This document shows, in pieces, positions 42,282-52,876 of a stretch of 64,000 bases of DNA. The stretch comes from Rhodoferax lacus (lineage in GTDB: Bacteria; Pseudomonadota; Gammaproteobacteria; Burkholderiales; Burkholderiaceae_C): assembly GCF_003415675.1 (NCBI RefSeq), contig NZ_QFZK01000009.1, positions 62,001 to 126,000 on the forward strand, written 5' to 3'. Every line of letters starts with the position of its first letter. The stretch's first letter is position 1. Under the pieces are notes generated by a model. It made no database searches. It had not been told where the DNA came from and saw only the letters and a program-made list of their open reading frames with translations. A program made the translations under genes and the position numbers.

Positions 42282-42647
42282 ATGAGCGCCGTTGCAGAAA
42301 ATATCCAGACCGAAATGCCAGCCCCCATCCTGTTTACCGACAGTGCGGCGGCCAAGGTGGCAGACCTGATCGCCGAAGAAGGCAACCCTGAATTGAAACT
42401 GCGCGTGTTCGTGCAGGGTGGTGGTTGCTCCGGCTTCCAGTACGGCTTCACCTTTGACGAAATCACCAACGAAGACGACACCACCATGACCAAGAACGGT
42501 GTGTCCCTGCTGATCGATGCCATGAGCTACCAGTACCTGCTGGGCGCCGAGATCGATTACAAGGAAGACCTGCAGGGTGCGCAGTTCGTGATCAAGAACC
42601 CCAACGCCACCAGCACCTGCGGTTGCGGCTCGTCTTTCTCGACCTGA
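42282..42647 (+). CDS. erpA: Iron-sulfur cluster insertion protein ErpA
   Basis: 121 aa A-type carrier that passes 4Fe-4S clusters to apoproteins. Ligand cysteines are in [10 protein letters not shown] near residue 49 and in the C-terminal STCGCGSSF, giving the C-x64..66-C-x-C arrangement. The N-terminal extension (about 13 residues) is normal for the family in Betaproteobacteria. It faces anmK with a 23-bp gap. Confidence 0.92.
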   Translation: MSAVAENIQTEMPAPILFTDSAAAKVADLIAEEGNPELKLRVFVQGGGCSGFQYGFTFDEITNEDDTTMTKNGVSLLIDAMSYQYLLGAEIDYKEDLQGAQFVIKNPNATSTCGCGSSFST

Positions 42648-42670
42648 TAGCTGGGCAGCTGTTGCTCTGC

Positions 42671-43786
42671 TCAGGCAGGGTAAACGGCACCAAGAATACG
42701 GGCGCCTTGTGCGCCCGTAACGCTTTTCAGGCTGGCCGTTTTGCGCTCCACGCACTGGCGCGCCAGCCAGGCAAAGGCCATGGCTTCCACCTGCAAGGGC
42801 GGCAGGCCAAAGGCCTCTGAGCTGGAGACAGTGCAGCCTGGGAGCAGGCTTTGCAGGCGCTCCATCAGGTGTGTGTTGAGGGCTCCGCCCCCACACACGA
42901 TCAAGCGCTCAGAGGCAGGCGCGAAGTGGCGCACACAGTCGGCGCAACTGCGTGCGGTGAGCTCGGTCAGGGTGGCTTGCACGTCCTGCGCGGCCAGGGC
43001 CTCAAAGCCGGTCAACTTGTCTTGCAGCCAGGCGCTGTTGAACAGGTCGCGCCCTGTGCTCTTGGGTGGCGGCAGGGTAAAGAATGCTTCGTTCAGCAGC
43101 ACCTGCAACAGGCCCGCGTGTACCACCCCGCTGGCAGCCCAGGCGCCTGCATCATCGTAGTCGGCGCCGGTGTGCGCCATGCACCAGGCATCCATCAGCG
43201 CATTGCCAGGCCCGCAATCAAACCCCAAAACAGAGTCAGGCTCGGCCGCGTTCAACAGCGTGATGTTGGAGATGCCGCCGATATTGAGCACGCCCGTGTG
43301 GCCGGGCAGATGCCCGAAAAAAGCCTGGTGGAAGGGGGGCACCAGCGGTGCACCTTGTCCACCCGCTGCCACATCGCGGCTGCGGAAATCGGCCACCACA
43401 TCGATGCCCGTCAACTCAGCCAGCAGGGCGGGCTGGTTGAGCTGCAGGGTGTAGCCTGTGCCATCAAACTGTTGCGGCCTATGGCGCACGGTCTGCCCGT
43501 GGGCTCCCACCGCACACACATTTGCGGCATCCAGCTGGCAGGTCGCAAGCAAGCGGGAAACCACCGCGGCATAGATGCGCGCCAGAGCGTTCGCTGCCAA
43601 GGCTGCGCGGTGCAGCTCATTGGGTCCTTCGGTGTTGAGCTGCAGCAACTCCTGCCGCAGCCCTGCGGGAAAGGGGGCGCTGATATGGCCCAGCACCTGC
43701 GGTGTGGCTTGGGAAAAATCCACCAGCACCCCGTCCACCCCATCCAGTGAGGTGCCCGACATCAGACCGGCGTACAGCTCCGACAC
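42671..43786 (-). CDS. anmK: Anhydro-N-acetylmuramic acid kinase
   Basis: 371 aa. Converts anhydro-MurNAc from peptidoglycan turnover into MurNAc-6-phosphate, using ATP. Motifs: YAGLMSGTSLDGVDGVL at the N-terminus, VGAHGQTVRH, NIGGISNITLL and FDCGPGNALMDAW, plus the C-terminal VCGGGALNTHLMERL. The start is GTG 43786 with GGAA about 8 bp upstream. Located next to an M23 peptidase, so both act on murein. The last 50 bp form a G/C hairpin (42698-42718) shared with the 3' end of erpA transcripts. Confidence 0.93.
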   Translation of the reverse strand: MSELYAGLMSGTSLDGVDGVLVDFSQATPQVLGHISAPFPAGLRQELLQLNTEGPNELHRAALAANALARIYAAVVSRLLATCQLDAANVCAVGAHGQTVRHRPQQFDGTGYTLQLNQPALLAELTGIDVVADFRSRDVAAGGQGAPLVPPFHQAFFGHLPGHTGVLNIGGISNITLLNAAEPDSVLGFDCGPGNALMDAWCMAHTGADYDDAGAWAASGVVHAGLLQVLLNEAFFTLPPPKSTGRDLFNSAWLQDKLTGFEALAAQDVQATLTELTARSCADCVRHFAPASERLIVCGGGALNTHLMERLQSLLPGCTVSSSEAFGLPPLQVEAMAFAWLARQCVERKTASLKSVTGAQGARILGAVYPA

Positions 43787-43820
43787 GTGCAGTTCCGAAA
43801 TTTGCAGTGCTTACAGCAGC

Positions 43821-45281
43821 CTATTCGACGCTGCTGAACTGCATTTGGCCTGCCGCAGCCAGGGCGGTGCGTGCCTGGGCGGCCGCCTTGTCGAACACGG
43901 GCCGCAAGGCAGCGGTCAAGGGCACGGTGTCGTTGCGCCGAGCAATGGTCTGGGGGTCTACATAAGCACCGTTCAGACGGTATTCAAAATGCAGGTGCGG
44001 CCCGGTGGACCAGCCCGTGGTCCCGACCTGGCCAATCACCAGTCCCTGGGGCACTGCCTGGCCAACACGCACATTGATGCGATTCAGGTGCGCATACACC
44101 GTGCTGATCTGGCTGGAGTGCTTGACCTTGATGACATTGCCATAGCCGCTTTGCACACCGGCAAATTCCACCACGCCATCGCCTACGCTGCGCACTGCCG
44201 TGCCAACGGGGGCTGCATAGTCCACTCCAAGATGGGCCTTCCAGACCTGCAAAATCGGGTGGAAGCGCATCTTGAAGCCACTGGTGATGCGGGAAAACGC
44301 CAGAGGTGCAGCCAGGAACGCGCGCTTCAGACTTTCTCCGGCCAAGGTGTAGTAACCGCCCTTGACCTGATCATGTCCGGCAAAGCCCGATGTGGCCGAT
44401 GCGGCGGAATGGCTGGGTTCCTGGAACCACATGGCTTGGTAGGTCTTGCCGTCGTTTACAAATTCGGCGCTCAGCAAACGGCCCGCTTGCATGGGCTCGC
44501 CATCGCCCTCCAGGGTTTCGTACACCACCGAGAAGCGATCATCCTTGCGCAGTGCGCGGTGGAAGTCGATCTCCGCCGCAAACACTTCGGCCAACTGGCT
44601 GGAAACAGAGTCCGGAATGCGAGCCGCATCGGTGGCCGCGAACAGGGTGGAGGTGATGGTGCCGCTGGCCATGCGGGTGGATGCGGTCAAGGGCAGGGTC
44701 TCCAGTTTGGAGGCAAAGCCGCTGGCCGTCTTTTCAATGCTCAGACGCTTGAAGAAGCCCGCTTCATCGGCGCTCCAGCGCGCCTGCAACTTCAGCAAGC
44801 TGTTGTTGCCGTTGGCTTCAGCCGTCAGCGAGCGGCCCACACGGCCAAGCAGATTCTTTTGTGCCAGGGCATCGGTACGCAGGAACCTGGCAGCCTGCGG
44901 ATCCAAAACGCCCAAGCGCTTGAGCAGGGTTTCAGCGGTATCGGTGGAGCGGGTTACATCCGAGCGGTACAGGTTCAAGGTTTGAGCCTGGGCTTCAAGG
45001 GCCGAGACTTGCGACGCCAGGTCCGGACTTTTCAGCACTTCGGTCAGGCTGCGAACCGGTAGTTGCGACGCATCAGGTGCCAGGTTGGCTACGGCGAAGG
45101 TGAAGCCGGTGCCAGACAGCAAAAGGGCTGCGACGATGGCGGAAATACGTTTGGGATGACGGGCCAGCAGGTCTGCTGTCGCAGACAACAGCTGGCCTGC
45201 CGTGCGGCTAATGGCGCTTTTCAAAATCGGGACTCCAGGGGGGCAGGGCGACGCGACTAAAATTGCAGCCGCAGGTTCCAT
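43821..45281 (-). CDS. M23-family peptidoglycan endopeptidase
   Basis: 486 aa as drawn, but the start is unsettled. The frame opens at ATG 45281; TTG 45224 has GGAG about 8 bp upstream and begins closer to the membrane anchor. One hydrophobic helix (about 46-68) anchors the protein, followed by a helical and LysM-free region (about 90-340). The C-terminal LytM domain has the zinc motif HLGVDYAAP and HLHFEY. It hydrolyses cross-links in the periplasm during growth or division. Divergent from tyrS. A bactofilin partner lies nearby. Confidence 0.85.
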   Translation of the reverse strand: MEPAAAILVASPCPPGVPILKSAISRTAGQLLSATADLLARHPKRISAIVAALLLSGTGFTFAVANLAPDASQLPVRSLTEVLKSPDLASQVSALEAQAQTLNLYRSDVTRSTDTAETLLKRLGVLDPQAARFLRTDALAQKNLLGRVGRSLTAEANGNNSLLKLQARWSADEAGFFKRLSIEKTASGFASKLETLPLTASTRMASGTITSTLFAATDAARIPDSVSSQLAEVFAAEIDFHRALRKDDRFSVVYETLEGDGEPMQAGRLLSAEFVNDGKTYQAMWFQEPSHSAASATSGFAGHDQVKGGYYTLAGESLKRAFLAAPLAFSRITSGFKMRFHPILQVWKAHLGVDYAAPVGTAVRSVGDGVVEFAGVQSGYGNVIKVKHSSQISTVYAHLNRINVRVGQAVPQGLVIGQVGTTGWSTGPHLHFEYRLNGAYVDPQTIARRNDTVPLTAALRPVFDKAAAQARTALAAAGQMQFSSVE

Positions 45282-45346
45282 GCACGTTGCAGGAATGACC
45301 CCGCAGTATACCGGCCAAGGGCCCTGCTGCCCGACTGAAAACCCTT

Positions 45347-46591
45347 ATGAATCAAGCCTCAAGCCCAACTTTACCTCTGTCAGACCGTGTGCGTGAGGCC
45401 CTGGCAGTGACGCTGCGTGGCTGCGAGGAATTGCTGCCGCAAGACGAGTGGGTGAAAAAGCTCTCCCGATCTGAGGCTACCGGCACCCCCCTGCGCATCA
45501 AGCTGGGCCTGGACCCCACGGCCCCCGACATCCACATCGGCCACACCGTGGTGCTCAACAAGATGCGCCAGCTGCAGGACCTGGGCCACACCGTCATCTT
45601 TTTGATTGGTGACTTCACCAGCATGATTGGTGACCCCAGCGGGCGTAACAGCACACGTCCGCCGCTCACGGCCGAGCAGATCAAGATCAACGCCGAAACC
45701 TATTACCGCCAAGCCAGCCTGGTGCTGGACCCGGCCAAAACCGAGATCCGCTACAACAGCGAATGGAGCGATCCGCTGGGTGCGCGCGGCATGATCCAGC
45801 TGGCCTCGCGCTACACCGTGGCGCGCATGATGGAGCGCAATGACTTCCACGACCGCTTCAAGGCCGGCACCCCGATTGCCGTGCACGAGTTCCTCTACCC
45901 GTTGATGCAGGGCTATGACAGCGTTGCCTTGAAGAGCGACCTGGAACTGGGTGGCACCGACCAGAAGTTCAACCTGCTCATGGGCCGCACCCTGCAGGCC
46001 GAATATGGCCAGGAGCCGCAGTGCATCCTGACCATGCCCCTGCTCGAAGGCCTGGACGGCATTGAAAAAATGTCCAAGAGCAAGAACAATTACATCGGCA
46101 TTTCCGAAGAGCCCAACACCATGTTTGCCAAGTGCTTAAGCATCTCGGACGTGCTGATGTGGAAGTGGTACACGCTCTTGAGCTTCCAGAGCGAGGCCCA
46201 CATTGCAGCCCTCAAGGCGGAAGTGGCCGCCGGGCGCAACCCCAAGGATGCCAAGGTGGCACTGGCCAAGGAAGTCACCGCCCGCTTTCACTCAGCCGCT
46301 GCAGCCGAAGCGGCCGAGCAGGACTTCATCAACCGCAGCAAGGGCGGCATTCCGGATGAAATCACGGAGATCAGCCTGCCTTTGGGCGAGAGCGGCGCCG
46401 CAGTGGGCATAGGCGCGCTGCTGAAGTCGGCGGGACTGGCGGCCTCCAGCGGCGAGGGCAACCGCCTGATTGACGGTGGTGGCGTACGCATCGACAGCCA
46501 TGTGGTGAGCGACAAGGGCTTGAAGCTGCCTGCCGGCACCTATGTGCTGCAGGTGGGCAAGCGCAAGTTCGCCCGCGTCACCCTGGCCTGA
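45347..46591 (+). CDS. tyrS: Tyrosyl-tRNA synthetase
   Basis: 414 aa. Class I signature [10 protein letters not shown] near residue 65 and the KMSKSKNN loop near residue 245, with a C-terminal S4 domain ([25 protein letters not shown]). Belongs to the TyrRS group of about 400 aa with the eukaryote-like anticodon region. Followed 9 bp later by dtd, a sensible pair as both concern aminoacyl-tRNA quality. Confidence 0.95.
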   Translation: MNQASSPTLPLSDRVREALAVTLRGCEELLPQDEWVKKLSRSEATGTPLRIKLGLDPTAPDIHIGHTVVLNKMRQLQDLGHTVIFLIGDFTSMIGDPSGRNSTRPPLTAEQIKINAETYYRQASLVLDPAKTEIRYNSEWSDPLGARGMIQLASRYTVARMMERNDFHDRFKAGTPIAVHEFLYPLMQGYDSVALKSDLELGGTDQKFNLLMGRTLQAEYGQEPQCILTMPLLEGLDGIEKMSKSKNNYIGISEEPNTMFAKCLSISDVLMWKWYTLLSFQSEAHIAALKAEVAAGRNPKDAKVALAKEVTARFHSAAAAEAAEQDFINRSKGGIPDEITEISLPLGESGAAVGIGALLKSAGLAASSGEGNRLIDGGGVRIDSHVVSDKGLKLPAGTYVLQVGKRKFARVTLA

Positions 46592-46600
46592 TCGGCAGCC

Positions 46601-47077
46601 ATGCTGGCTTTGGTTCAGCGCGTCAGCCATGCCAAGGTCACGGTGGACGCGGCGGTGGTTGGCGAGATTGGCCGCGGCTTCCTGCTGCTTGTCTGCGCCG
46701 AACAAGGCGACTCCGTGGCCGAGGCCGACAAGCTCCTGGCCAAAGTGCTCAAGCTGCGCGTGTTCAGCGATGCTGAGGGCAAGATGAACCGGAGCCTGCA
46801 GGACCTGGACGGACAGGGTACGCAAGGCGGCCTGCTCATCGTCAGCCAGTTCACCCTGGCAGCGGACACCTCGGGCGGCAATCGGCCCAGCTTCAAGGCG
46901 GCCGCCGCGCCCGATGAGGGGCGGCGCTTATACGATCACTTTGTGGCCCAGGCCAGTCTCAAACACCCGACGGTGCAAACCGGCATCTTTGCCGCCGACA
47001 TGCAGGTGGAACTGGTCAATGACGGGCCGGTGACCATTCCGCTGCGTGTCGCGCCGCTGCCAGCGGATCCGCACTGA
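46601..47077 (+). CDS. dtd: D-aminoacyl-tRNA deacylase
   Basis: 158 aa. Hydrolyses D-amino acids from tRNA, notably D-Tyr-tRNA. Diagnostic motifs: [20 protein letters not shown] and the cross-subunit Gly-Pro motif NDGPVTIPL. Start ATG 46601 ([15 protein letters not shown]). Co-transcribed with tyrS. Slightly longer than the 145-aa E. coli protein by a C-terminal tail. Confidence 0.95.
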   Translation: MLALVQRVSHAKVTVDAAVVGEIGRGFLLLVCAEQGDSVAEADKLLAKVLKLRVFSDAEGKMNRSLQDLDGQGTQGGLLIVSQFTLAADTSGGNRPSFKAAAAPDEGRRLYDHFVAQASLKHPTVQTGIFAADMQVELVNDGPVTIPLRVAPLPADPH

Positions 47078-47112
47078 GCGTCTTGCCGCCCAAGTGCAGC
47101 TCTATGGCGGCC

Positions 47113-49410
47113 CTATTGCAGCACCACGTACATGGCGGCTGCGGGAAAGCGAAAGCCCACGCCGCCAGCGCTGCGCTTGAGGTCCAGCGTTTGCACTGCC
47201 ATGCCGTTCATGTCCAGCACCGTGGCCGTTTGCAGGCCGGTGTTGTTGATGGTCACATCCAGCTTGGCACGCTGCACCATCCAGGGCGACTGCCCAATCG
47301 ACTTCACCAGAAAGCCATCCACCCGGCTGCCATCGTCGAGTGCGATGGAGGTGGAGATGTCGCTCCAGCCATTGGGGCGGCTTTGGGTGGCGAACTGCAC
47401 CAGGATGCGGCGGGACGTCTTGAGTGGCGCGCCATCCAGTGACACAGCCAGTGCGGCACCAAAGGCGTTTTCGGACGTGAAGCCCACGTCCTGCAACTGG
47501 TGCGAAGGCGCGCCTGTGAAGTGGGCCGCCACACCCTGCACGCGCGGCGCATTCACGGTGCAAAAGCCGCGCATGGCGTCCCAGACCAGTTCGCCCGTGT
47601 TGGACTGCAGGCGCCCTGGCGTTGGAGCCGTTTGCGCTGTCACCCGGGTCTGTGCCGGGTCCTTGCCAAAGGCCTGCTGCACCGGGCCCAGCAAAAATGC
47701 GTCGGGCGACACACCGGTCTGCACGCTGGAGGTCTTGGCGATGTCGCCGCTGTCGCGGTTGGGGTCGAAGCTGGGGCTCTCCGTGATCAACGGTGTCTTG
47801 CGCTGCCACAGGTCCGTCAAGGAGCGGTGTTCCGTCACCACGGGTGCGCCCTTGCTGATGTAGCCCAACCGGTAAGCCAGGGCAGCAGCCGGGAAGCTGC
47901 CCAAAATATCGGGGGTGGCAAAAATCCATTTGCCTTGCGACGCCTGGTAGCCGTTGGCCGACTGGGGCGGCGTCCAGCCCTCATCCCCTGTGGCAAACCA
48001 GTAGTAGCCATCCACACCGGACAGCGAGGAGTAGGCGGCAATCAGAAAGGTCCCTTCTGCGCCGAAGTTGTTGGGCATCACCCAGTTGCCCTCGGTCAGC
48101 AGCATGGGCCGACCCTGGGTCTGCTTGAAGTTGATGGGCAGCAGGCGCGGGTTGCGCAGCACGCTGTCGTTGGTGAATTGGTCGCCGGGCATGACGGCCC
48201 AGCCTTCGTTCACGCCCTTGTGCACGCCGCCGGTATAGACATTGGCCGCATCCACTTCGCCGGGGGTATAGCTCCAGCGCTCAGCGTCATTCAGGTGGGT
48301 GCTGCTGGCGGTCTTCCAGTTGCCCGGGTTGATCAGCTGCTTGACGCCCAGCTCCTTGCGCAGATAGTCCACCATGCTGGCGTTGAAGGCATGCATGGTG
48401 CGGGCCAGGAATTCGGTCTGGTCGGCACGCCGCACCGCGTGGCCACCCAGCAGGTCTTGCGGGTCACCAATCACCGGCCACGACTTTGGCGACTTCACCA
48501 GTTCCCAAACGGGCAGCAAGACCATACGCCCGTCGGGTGGAAAGTCGCCAGACTCCCCGGCGCCGCGCCAGGCCGACTGCGCCTGTGAAAGGGTCCCGTA
48601 TTTCTTCTGCAAAAAGCTGCCGTAACGCCGCTCCAGCGCCACGCGTTGCAGGCCTTGGATTTGGTCCACGGTCCAGAACAGCAGGCTGTCCTCGTTTTGC
48701 AGTTCGATGATGGCCAAGCTGGCATCCTGCGCCAGGCTGAGGCCGGTGTAGGGGTTCTTTTCCGTGAGCAGCTTCTTCAGCCAGACCTTGTATGCCTGCT
48801 GCAGCGTTTCATCAAAAAAGAGCAGGCCCTGTGCCGACTGTTTGGCGCCGCCTGCGATGCCCCATTTGTCAGACAGCTTGGTGGCGGCCGCCCAATAGGG
48901 TGAGAGCGTGGTGTAAATGCCCTCCTTGCGCATGGCCGCCACCGTGCGCCAGATGGCGTCGCGCTCGGACAGGTTGATGTCGGTGATGGCCGCGTTGGGA
49001 GTGGTCTGCAGGTCGGGGCTGATTTGCTTGTGCAGGCGCACCATGTTGACACCGCGCTTGGCCAGAAAGCGCGCGTGGCGTGCCAGGTCCGGTGGGCCCA
49101 GCGGCCACTGTGGCCGGGCGGGCCCACTGGTGTAATCGGCCACACCGGTGTTGACGGCCCACAGGCGCAGGGGCTTGCCATCGCCCAGCACGAGGTCGCC
49201 TTGTGGGTTGCTGCGCACAAAGCCACTTTCACCCGCAAGCTTTTCATTCAGGTAACGCAGGTCCAGCAGGGAGTCGGCGCTGAAGCTGTCGCGCGGCGGG
49301 CTGAATGCCCAGGTTGATGTACCAGGTGTGGGTTGGGCCTGGCTGGGTGCACACAGGCCCAGCAGCAGCGCAATGCCTGCGGCCAGCCAGGCGCGATGCC
49401 CATCACGCAT
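47113..49410 (-). CDS. Secreted glycoside hydrolase-like protein (clan GH-A type, orphan)
   Basis: 765 aa from ATG 49410, the residue before a good signal peptide ([25 protein letters not shown], cleavage after SQA). Starting further upstream would overlap ybeY and give no homology. A TIM-barrel-like N-terminal part contains [20 protein letters not shown] and a clan-A acid/base candidate in [16 protein letters not shown] near residue 230. The C-terminal third is beta-rich. Family not firmly assigned (cellulase-like superfamily). The start overlaps the ybeY stop by 8 bp, so it is coupled to phoH-ybeY on the same strand, which is an unusual partner. Confidence 0.7.
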   Translation of the reverse strand: MRDGHRAWLAAGIALLLGLCAPSQAQPTPGTSTWAFSPPRDSFSADSLLDLRYLNEKLAGESGFVRSNPQGDLVLGDGKPLRLWAVNTGVADYTSGPARPQWPLGPPDLARHARFLAKRGVNMVRLHKQISPDLQTTPNAAITDINLSERDAIWRTVAAMRKEGIYTTLSPYWAAATKLSDKWGIAGGAKQSAQGLLFFDETLQQAYKVWLKKLLTEKNPYTGLSLAQDASLAIIELQNEDSLLFWTVDQIQGLQRVALERRYGSFLQKKYGTLSQAQSAWRGAGESGDFPPDGRMVLLPVWELVKSPKSWPVIGDPQDLLGGHAVRRADQTEFLARTMHAFNASMVDYLRKELGVKQLINPGNWKTASSTHLNDAERWSYTPGEVDAANVYTGGVHKGVNEGWAVMPGDQFTNDSVLRNPRLLPINFKQTQGRPMLLTEGNWVMPNNFGAEGTFLIAAYSSLSGVDGYYWFATGDEGWTPPQSANGYQASQGKWIFATPDILGSFPAAALAYRLGYISKGAPVVTEHRSLTDLWQRKTPLITESPSFDPNRDSGDIAKTSSVQTGVSPDAFLLGPVQQAFGKDPAQTRVTAQTAPTPGRLQSNTGELVWDAMRGFCTVNAPRVQGVAAHFTGAPSHQLQDVGFTSENAFGAALAVSLDGAPLKTSRRILVQFATQSRPNGWSDISTSIALDDGSRVDGFLVKSIGQSPWMVQRAKLDVTINNTGLQTATVLDMNGMAVQTLDLKRSAGGVGFRFPAAAMYVVLQ

Positions 49411-49852
49411 AGGGATTGGCAAAGCCCAGTCGCGCCATGATTTCGGTTTCGCGCAACTCCATGACCTGTGCATCTTCTTCCAACTCGTGGTCCCAGCCCT
49501 GTGCATGCAACGTACCGTGCACGATGAGGTGGGCGTAATGGGCCTGCAGGTTCTTGCTCTGCTCCTCGGCTTCGCGGGCCACCACCGGCGCGCACAGTAC
49601 CAGGTCGGCGGTGACCAGCGGCTCCTGCGTGTAGTCAAAGGTCAACACATTGGTGGCGTAGTCTTTTTTGCGGAAGTCGCGGTTCAAGGTCTGGCCTTCT
49701 TCACTGTCCACAATGCGTACGGTGATTTCGGCGTCGGAGGCCAGCGCGTGGCGTATCCAGCGCACCACCTTGTGGCGGGGCAGGGCGGCGCGGTGGGGGG
49801 CAGCATCTTCCAATGCGCCAAACTGCAAGGAAAGGGACAGTGCATGCATCAT
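49403..49852 (-). CDS. ybeY: Endoribonuclease YbeY (rRNA maturation)
   Basis: 149 aa. Zinc-site motif H-x3-H-x5-H appears as [11 protein letters not shown], preceded by ATNVLTFDY, both diagnostic. Required for 16S rRNA 3' maturation and ribosome quality control. It starts in tandem ATG-ATG overlapping the phoH stop (ATGA), the normal phoH-ybeY coupling. Confidence 0.93.
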   Translation of the reverse strand: MMHALSLSLQFGALEDAAPHRAALPRHKVVRWIRHALASDAEITVRIVDSEEGQTLNRDFRKKDYATNVLTFDYTQEPLVTADLVLCAPVVAREAEEQSKNLQAHYAHLIVHGTLHAQGWDHELEEDAQVMELRETEIMARLGFANPYA

Positions 49853-50865
49853 GGGCGCGCCTTGGGTGTGCGGGTTTTGGGCAGGCCTATGCGCGGGAGC
49901 CCGGGCTCGGCGTCGGGCACGGCGATGGGGGGCAGGTCGCTCAGGCGCGCGGCGTCGTAGGCATCCACAATGCGGGCCACCAACGGATGGCGCACGATGT
50001 CGGCGCTTGTCAGGCGCGTGATGGCAATGCCGGGCACGCGGCGCAGAATGCGCTCGGCCTCCACCAGGCCGCTCATTTGTGTCTTGGGCAGGTCGATCTG
50101 GCTCACGTCGCCCGTGATCACGGTCTTGGTGCCAAAGCCCACGCGGGTCAGGAACATCTTCATCTGCTCAGGCGTGGTGTTCTGGGCCTCGTCCAAAATC
50201 ACAAAGGCGTTGTTAAGGGTGCGTCCGCGCATGAAGGCCAGCGGTGCAATTTCCAGCGCCTGGCGCTCAAAGGCCTTGTGCACCTGGTCATAGCCCATCA
50301 GGTCATAGAGCGCGTCGTAGAGCGGGCGCAGATAGGGGTCCACCTTCTGGTTCAGGTCACCGGGCAAAAATCCCAGGCGTTCCCCGGCTTCCACGGCCGG
50401 GCGTGTCAGCACAATGCGCTGCACCGCGCTGCGCTGCAAGGCGTCCACGGCGGCTGCCACGGCCAGGTAGGTCTTGCCGGTGCCGGCCGGGCCAATGCCG
50501 AAGGTGATGTCGAACTCGGCAATATTGTCCAGGTACACGGCCTGGTTCTGCGTGCGCGGCTTGAGCTCGGCACGCCGTGTCAGCAGGCCCGGGCCATCGG
50601 CCGCATCGGCCGAGCCGTCGCCCGAGAGCATGAGCTGCACGGTGGCGGGCGGAATCGGGCGCGCCGCCATTTCGTACAGCGCTTGCAGCATGTCCATGGC
50701 GCGCTGGGCTTTGACCTTGGGGCCTTCCACTTTGAACTGCTCGTGGCGGTGGGCAATGCGCACCTCCAGGGCTAGTTCAATGGTGCGCAGGTGTTCGTCG
50801 GTGGGGCCGCACAGGTGCGACAGGCGGGTGTTGTTCAGCGGGGTGAACAGGTGTCTGAGAATCAA
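49849..50865 (-). CDS. phoH: PhoH family ATPase (YbeZ type)
   Basis: 338 aa. An N-terminal helical region (about 1-100) is followed by the PhoH ATPase core with Walker [12 protein letters not shown] near 132 and Walker [19 protein letters not shown]. YbeZ partners YbeY in ribosome assembly. The start is TTG 50865, with GAGGA about 10 bp upstream. Divergent from ruvA across a 52-bp gap. Confidence 0.9.
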   Translation of the reverse strand: MILRHLFTPLNNTRLSHLCGPTDEHLRTIELALEVRIAHRHEQFKVEGPKVKAQRAMDMLQALYEMAARPIPPATVQLMLSGDGSADAADGPGLLTRRAELKPRTQNQAVYLDNIAEFDITFGIGPAGTGKTYLAVAAAVDALQRSAVQRIVLTRPAVEAGERLGFLPGDLNQKVDPYLRPLYDALYDLMGYDQVHKAFERQALEIAPLAFMRGRTLNNAFVILDEAQNTTPEQMKMFLTRVGFGTKTVITGDVSQIDLPKTQMSGLVEAERILRRVPGIAITRLTSADIVRHPLVARIVDAYDAARLSDLPPIAVPDAEPGLPRIGLPKTRTPKARP

Positions 50866-50917
50866 GCTGATAATTCCTCACGGCAATCGGTACAGGTAAC
50901 CCCATGATAGGCACAAA

Positions 50918-51490
50918 ATGATAGGCAAGCTCACAGGCACACTCAGCGACAAGAACCCACCCCAGGTATTGGTGGACTGCGGCGGCGTCGGTTACGAGGT
51001 GCATGTTCCCATGAGCACCTTCTACAACCTGCCCGCCGTGGGCGAAAAGGTCTCGCTGCTGACCCACTTTGTGGTGCGCGAGGACGCGCAAATCCTTTAC
51101 GGTTTTGGCAACGCCACCGAGCGTGAGGCCTTCCGCGAGCTGATCAAGATCTCCGGCGTCGGCCCGCGCACCGCACTCTCGGTGCTGTCCGGTATGGGTG
51201 TGGGCGATCTGGCCCAGGCCGTGACGCTGCAGGAGGCCGGGCGCCTGATCAAGGTGCCAGGCATTGGCAAGAAAACCGCCGAGCGTCTGCTGCTCGAACT
51301 CAAGGGCAAGCTGGGCGCAGACATTGGCGCACCCCTGGGGGCCGCCAGCGGTGCCCAGGCCGACATTCTGCAGGCCCTGCTGGCGCTGGGTTACAGCGAC
51401 AAGGAAGCCGCTGCGGCCCTCAAGGCCTTGCCCGCCGACGTGGGGGTGAGCGACGGCATCAAGCTGGCTCTGCGCGCGCTGGCGAAGTAA
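50918..51490 (+). CDS. ruvA: Holliday junction branch migration protein RuvA
   Basis: 190 aa. Domain I OB fold ([30 protein letters not shown]), domain II tandem HhH ([38 protein letters not shown]), then a flexible linker and domain III ([24 protein letters not shown]), which contacts RuvB. The Asp/Glu pin region is present. In this window ruvB lies 1.4 kb downstream, separated by the minus-strand carbonic anhydrase gene. Confidence 0.95.
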   Translation: MIGKLTGTLSDKNPPQVLVDCGGVGYEVHVPMSTFYNLPAVGEKVSLLTHFVVREDAQILYGFGNATEREAFRELIKISGVGPRTALSVLSGMGVGDLAQAVTLQEAGRLIKVPGIGKKTAERLLLELKGKLGADIGAPLGAASGAQADILQALLALGYSDKEAAAALKALPADVGVSDGIKLALRALAK

Positions 51491-51505
51491 ATCCGGGAAT
51501 AAGCC

Positions 51506-52705
51506 CTATTGCGCCTCCCGCACCGGCCGACCGTTGAGGGGCTGCACCGGTCGGGCATTCAGCGGGAACTGCTGGCGAAACAGCTTGTACTGGGCCGCGC
51601 TGATCTTCACCGGCTGCTTGAGTACCATCCACAGCACGCCTTCGGTGCAAGGCGGGGTGGTGAGCGAGCCCATGAACTGGTAGTAGCGCTGGTCTTTGGG
51701 CAGGAACTCATTAAGGTCCAGCAGGCCCTCGGGCATGCGTACCCGGTCGTTGGCATCCAGCGGCATGTAGGTCCAGACCTTGTCGATGAAGGCATTGGCC
51801 TCGCCCTGCTCCAGCAGCACTGCCACCACGGCCAGTTGTCCGGCATCGTTCTTGTGCACCAGGTGCGCGACCATGGCATAGCGCTTGGAGTTGATCATCT
51901 CTTCCGACGGCGTATGGAAGTGGAATTGCAGCAGCTTGTAGCTGGAGTTGCGCACGATGATGCTGTTTTCGCCTTCCACATCCACCTGTACGGTGTGGCC
52001 GTTGTTGACTTCGGTGCCGCGGCTGGGTGCGTAGTTGAACTGCAGCGGCTCCGCCGGGCCTTGCAACGTGGCTTCGTTCTGGATGGCAATGGGCGATTGG
52101 CGCTTGCCAATGCCGCAGAGGTTGAACTCTGGCTTCAGTTTGGCCCAGTTTTGCGGGCCGTTCTCACCGTCATACGACCAGTGCACCTCGCCACTGTGGG
52201 CATCTGCTTCTGCATGCCCCTTTGGCTCGCCCCCGGCCAGGGCCAATGCACGGGCCTTGGCGTACTGCCGGCTGTCTTGCATCTCCTCGCCGGTCGGGGT
52301 GGGCGCACTGCGCCGCACGACCGCTGGCTTGCGCACTACAGCCAATGCGGGCCGTTCAGCGCCATCCCCTGTGGCTTGTTTGGCGGGTGTTCCAATGACA
52401 GTGAGTGCCTGGCGCAACTGCTTGACCGCTTCGCTGGGTTCTTTGCCCGGTTTCTCTGCCGCTGCCGCGGAGGCCTCGGCAGCTGCGGCGGCGGCTGCCA
52501 TTTCGGCCTTGCGCTGCTTGATCAGCGGAATTTCAATCAGTTCCTTTTTTTCTGCCGCAGGTTTGGCAGGCGCATGGGCATCTGCAGCGTGTGCGTCCGC
52601 TGCATGCGCAGTACCCAAGGACCACAGCCCCAGCATCAGCGCGCTGGCCATCAGCAAGTGCAGAGCAGGGCGCGGGGGTGAGGGTGTCAGGGTCTTTGTT
52701 TTCAT
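51506..52705 (-). CDS. Alpha-type carbonic anhydrase with an Ala/Glu-rich N-terminal extension
   Basis: 399 aa from ATG 52705. A signal peptide is followed by repeats of ADAHA, then about 140 residues of Ala-rich, partly coiled-coil sequence (KQRKAEMAAAAAAAEASAAA) and a catalytic domain of about 235 residues. Zinc ligands are in LLQFHFHTPSEE and the third His in MVAHLVHKND; the proximal TTPPCTEGVLW is typical of alpha-CAs. Catalyses CO2 hydration in the periplasm. Family length is about 230-250 residues, so the extension is unusual, perhaps for tethering or for partner binding. Located between ruvA and ruvB on the other strand. Confidence 0.88.
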   Translation of the reverse strand: MKTKTLTPSPPRPALHLLMASALMLGLWSLGTAHAADAHAADAHAPAKPAAEKKELIEIPLIKQRKAEMAAAAAAAEASAAAAEKPGKEPSEAVKQLRQALTVIGTPAKQATGDGAERPALAVVRKPAVVRRSAPTPTGEEMQDSRQYAKARALALAGGEPKGHAEADAHSGEVHWSYDGENGPQNWAKLKPEFNLCGIGKRQSPIAIQNEATLQGPAEPLQFNYAPSRGTEVNNGHTVQVDVEGENSIIVRNSSYKLLQFHFHTPSEEMINSKRYAMVAHLVHKNDAGQLAVVAVLLEQGEANAFIDKVWTYMPLDANDRVRMPEGLLDLNEFLPKDQRYYQFMGSLTTPPCTEGVLWMVLKQPVKISAAQYKLFRQQFPLNARPVQPLNGRPVREAQ

Positions 52706-52876
52706 AGAAGTGCTTTCTTGGAGACTGGCGGGCGGCAAGTGCATGCGCAGTATCTGGCTGTACCTGTCTGGAGTATCGGCTCAACCGCACTGAAACTTGA
52801 GGCAGCATGCTGCACTAAGCGCCACACGCTATAGTGGGCTATTACCGCCTACCCACCCTGCATTGCGATTCATTCC

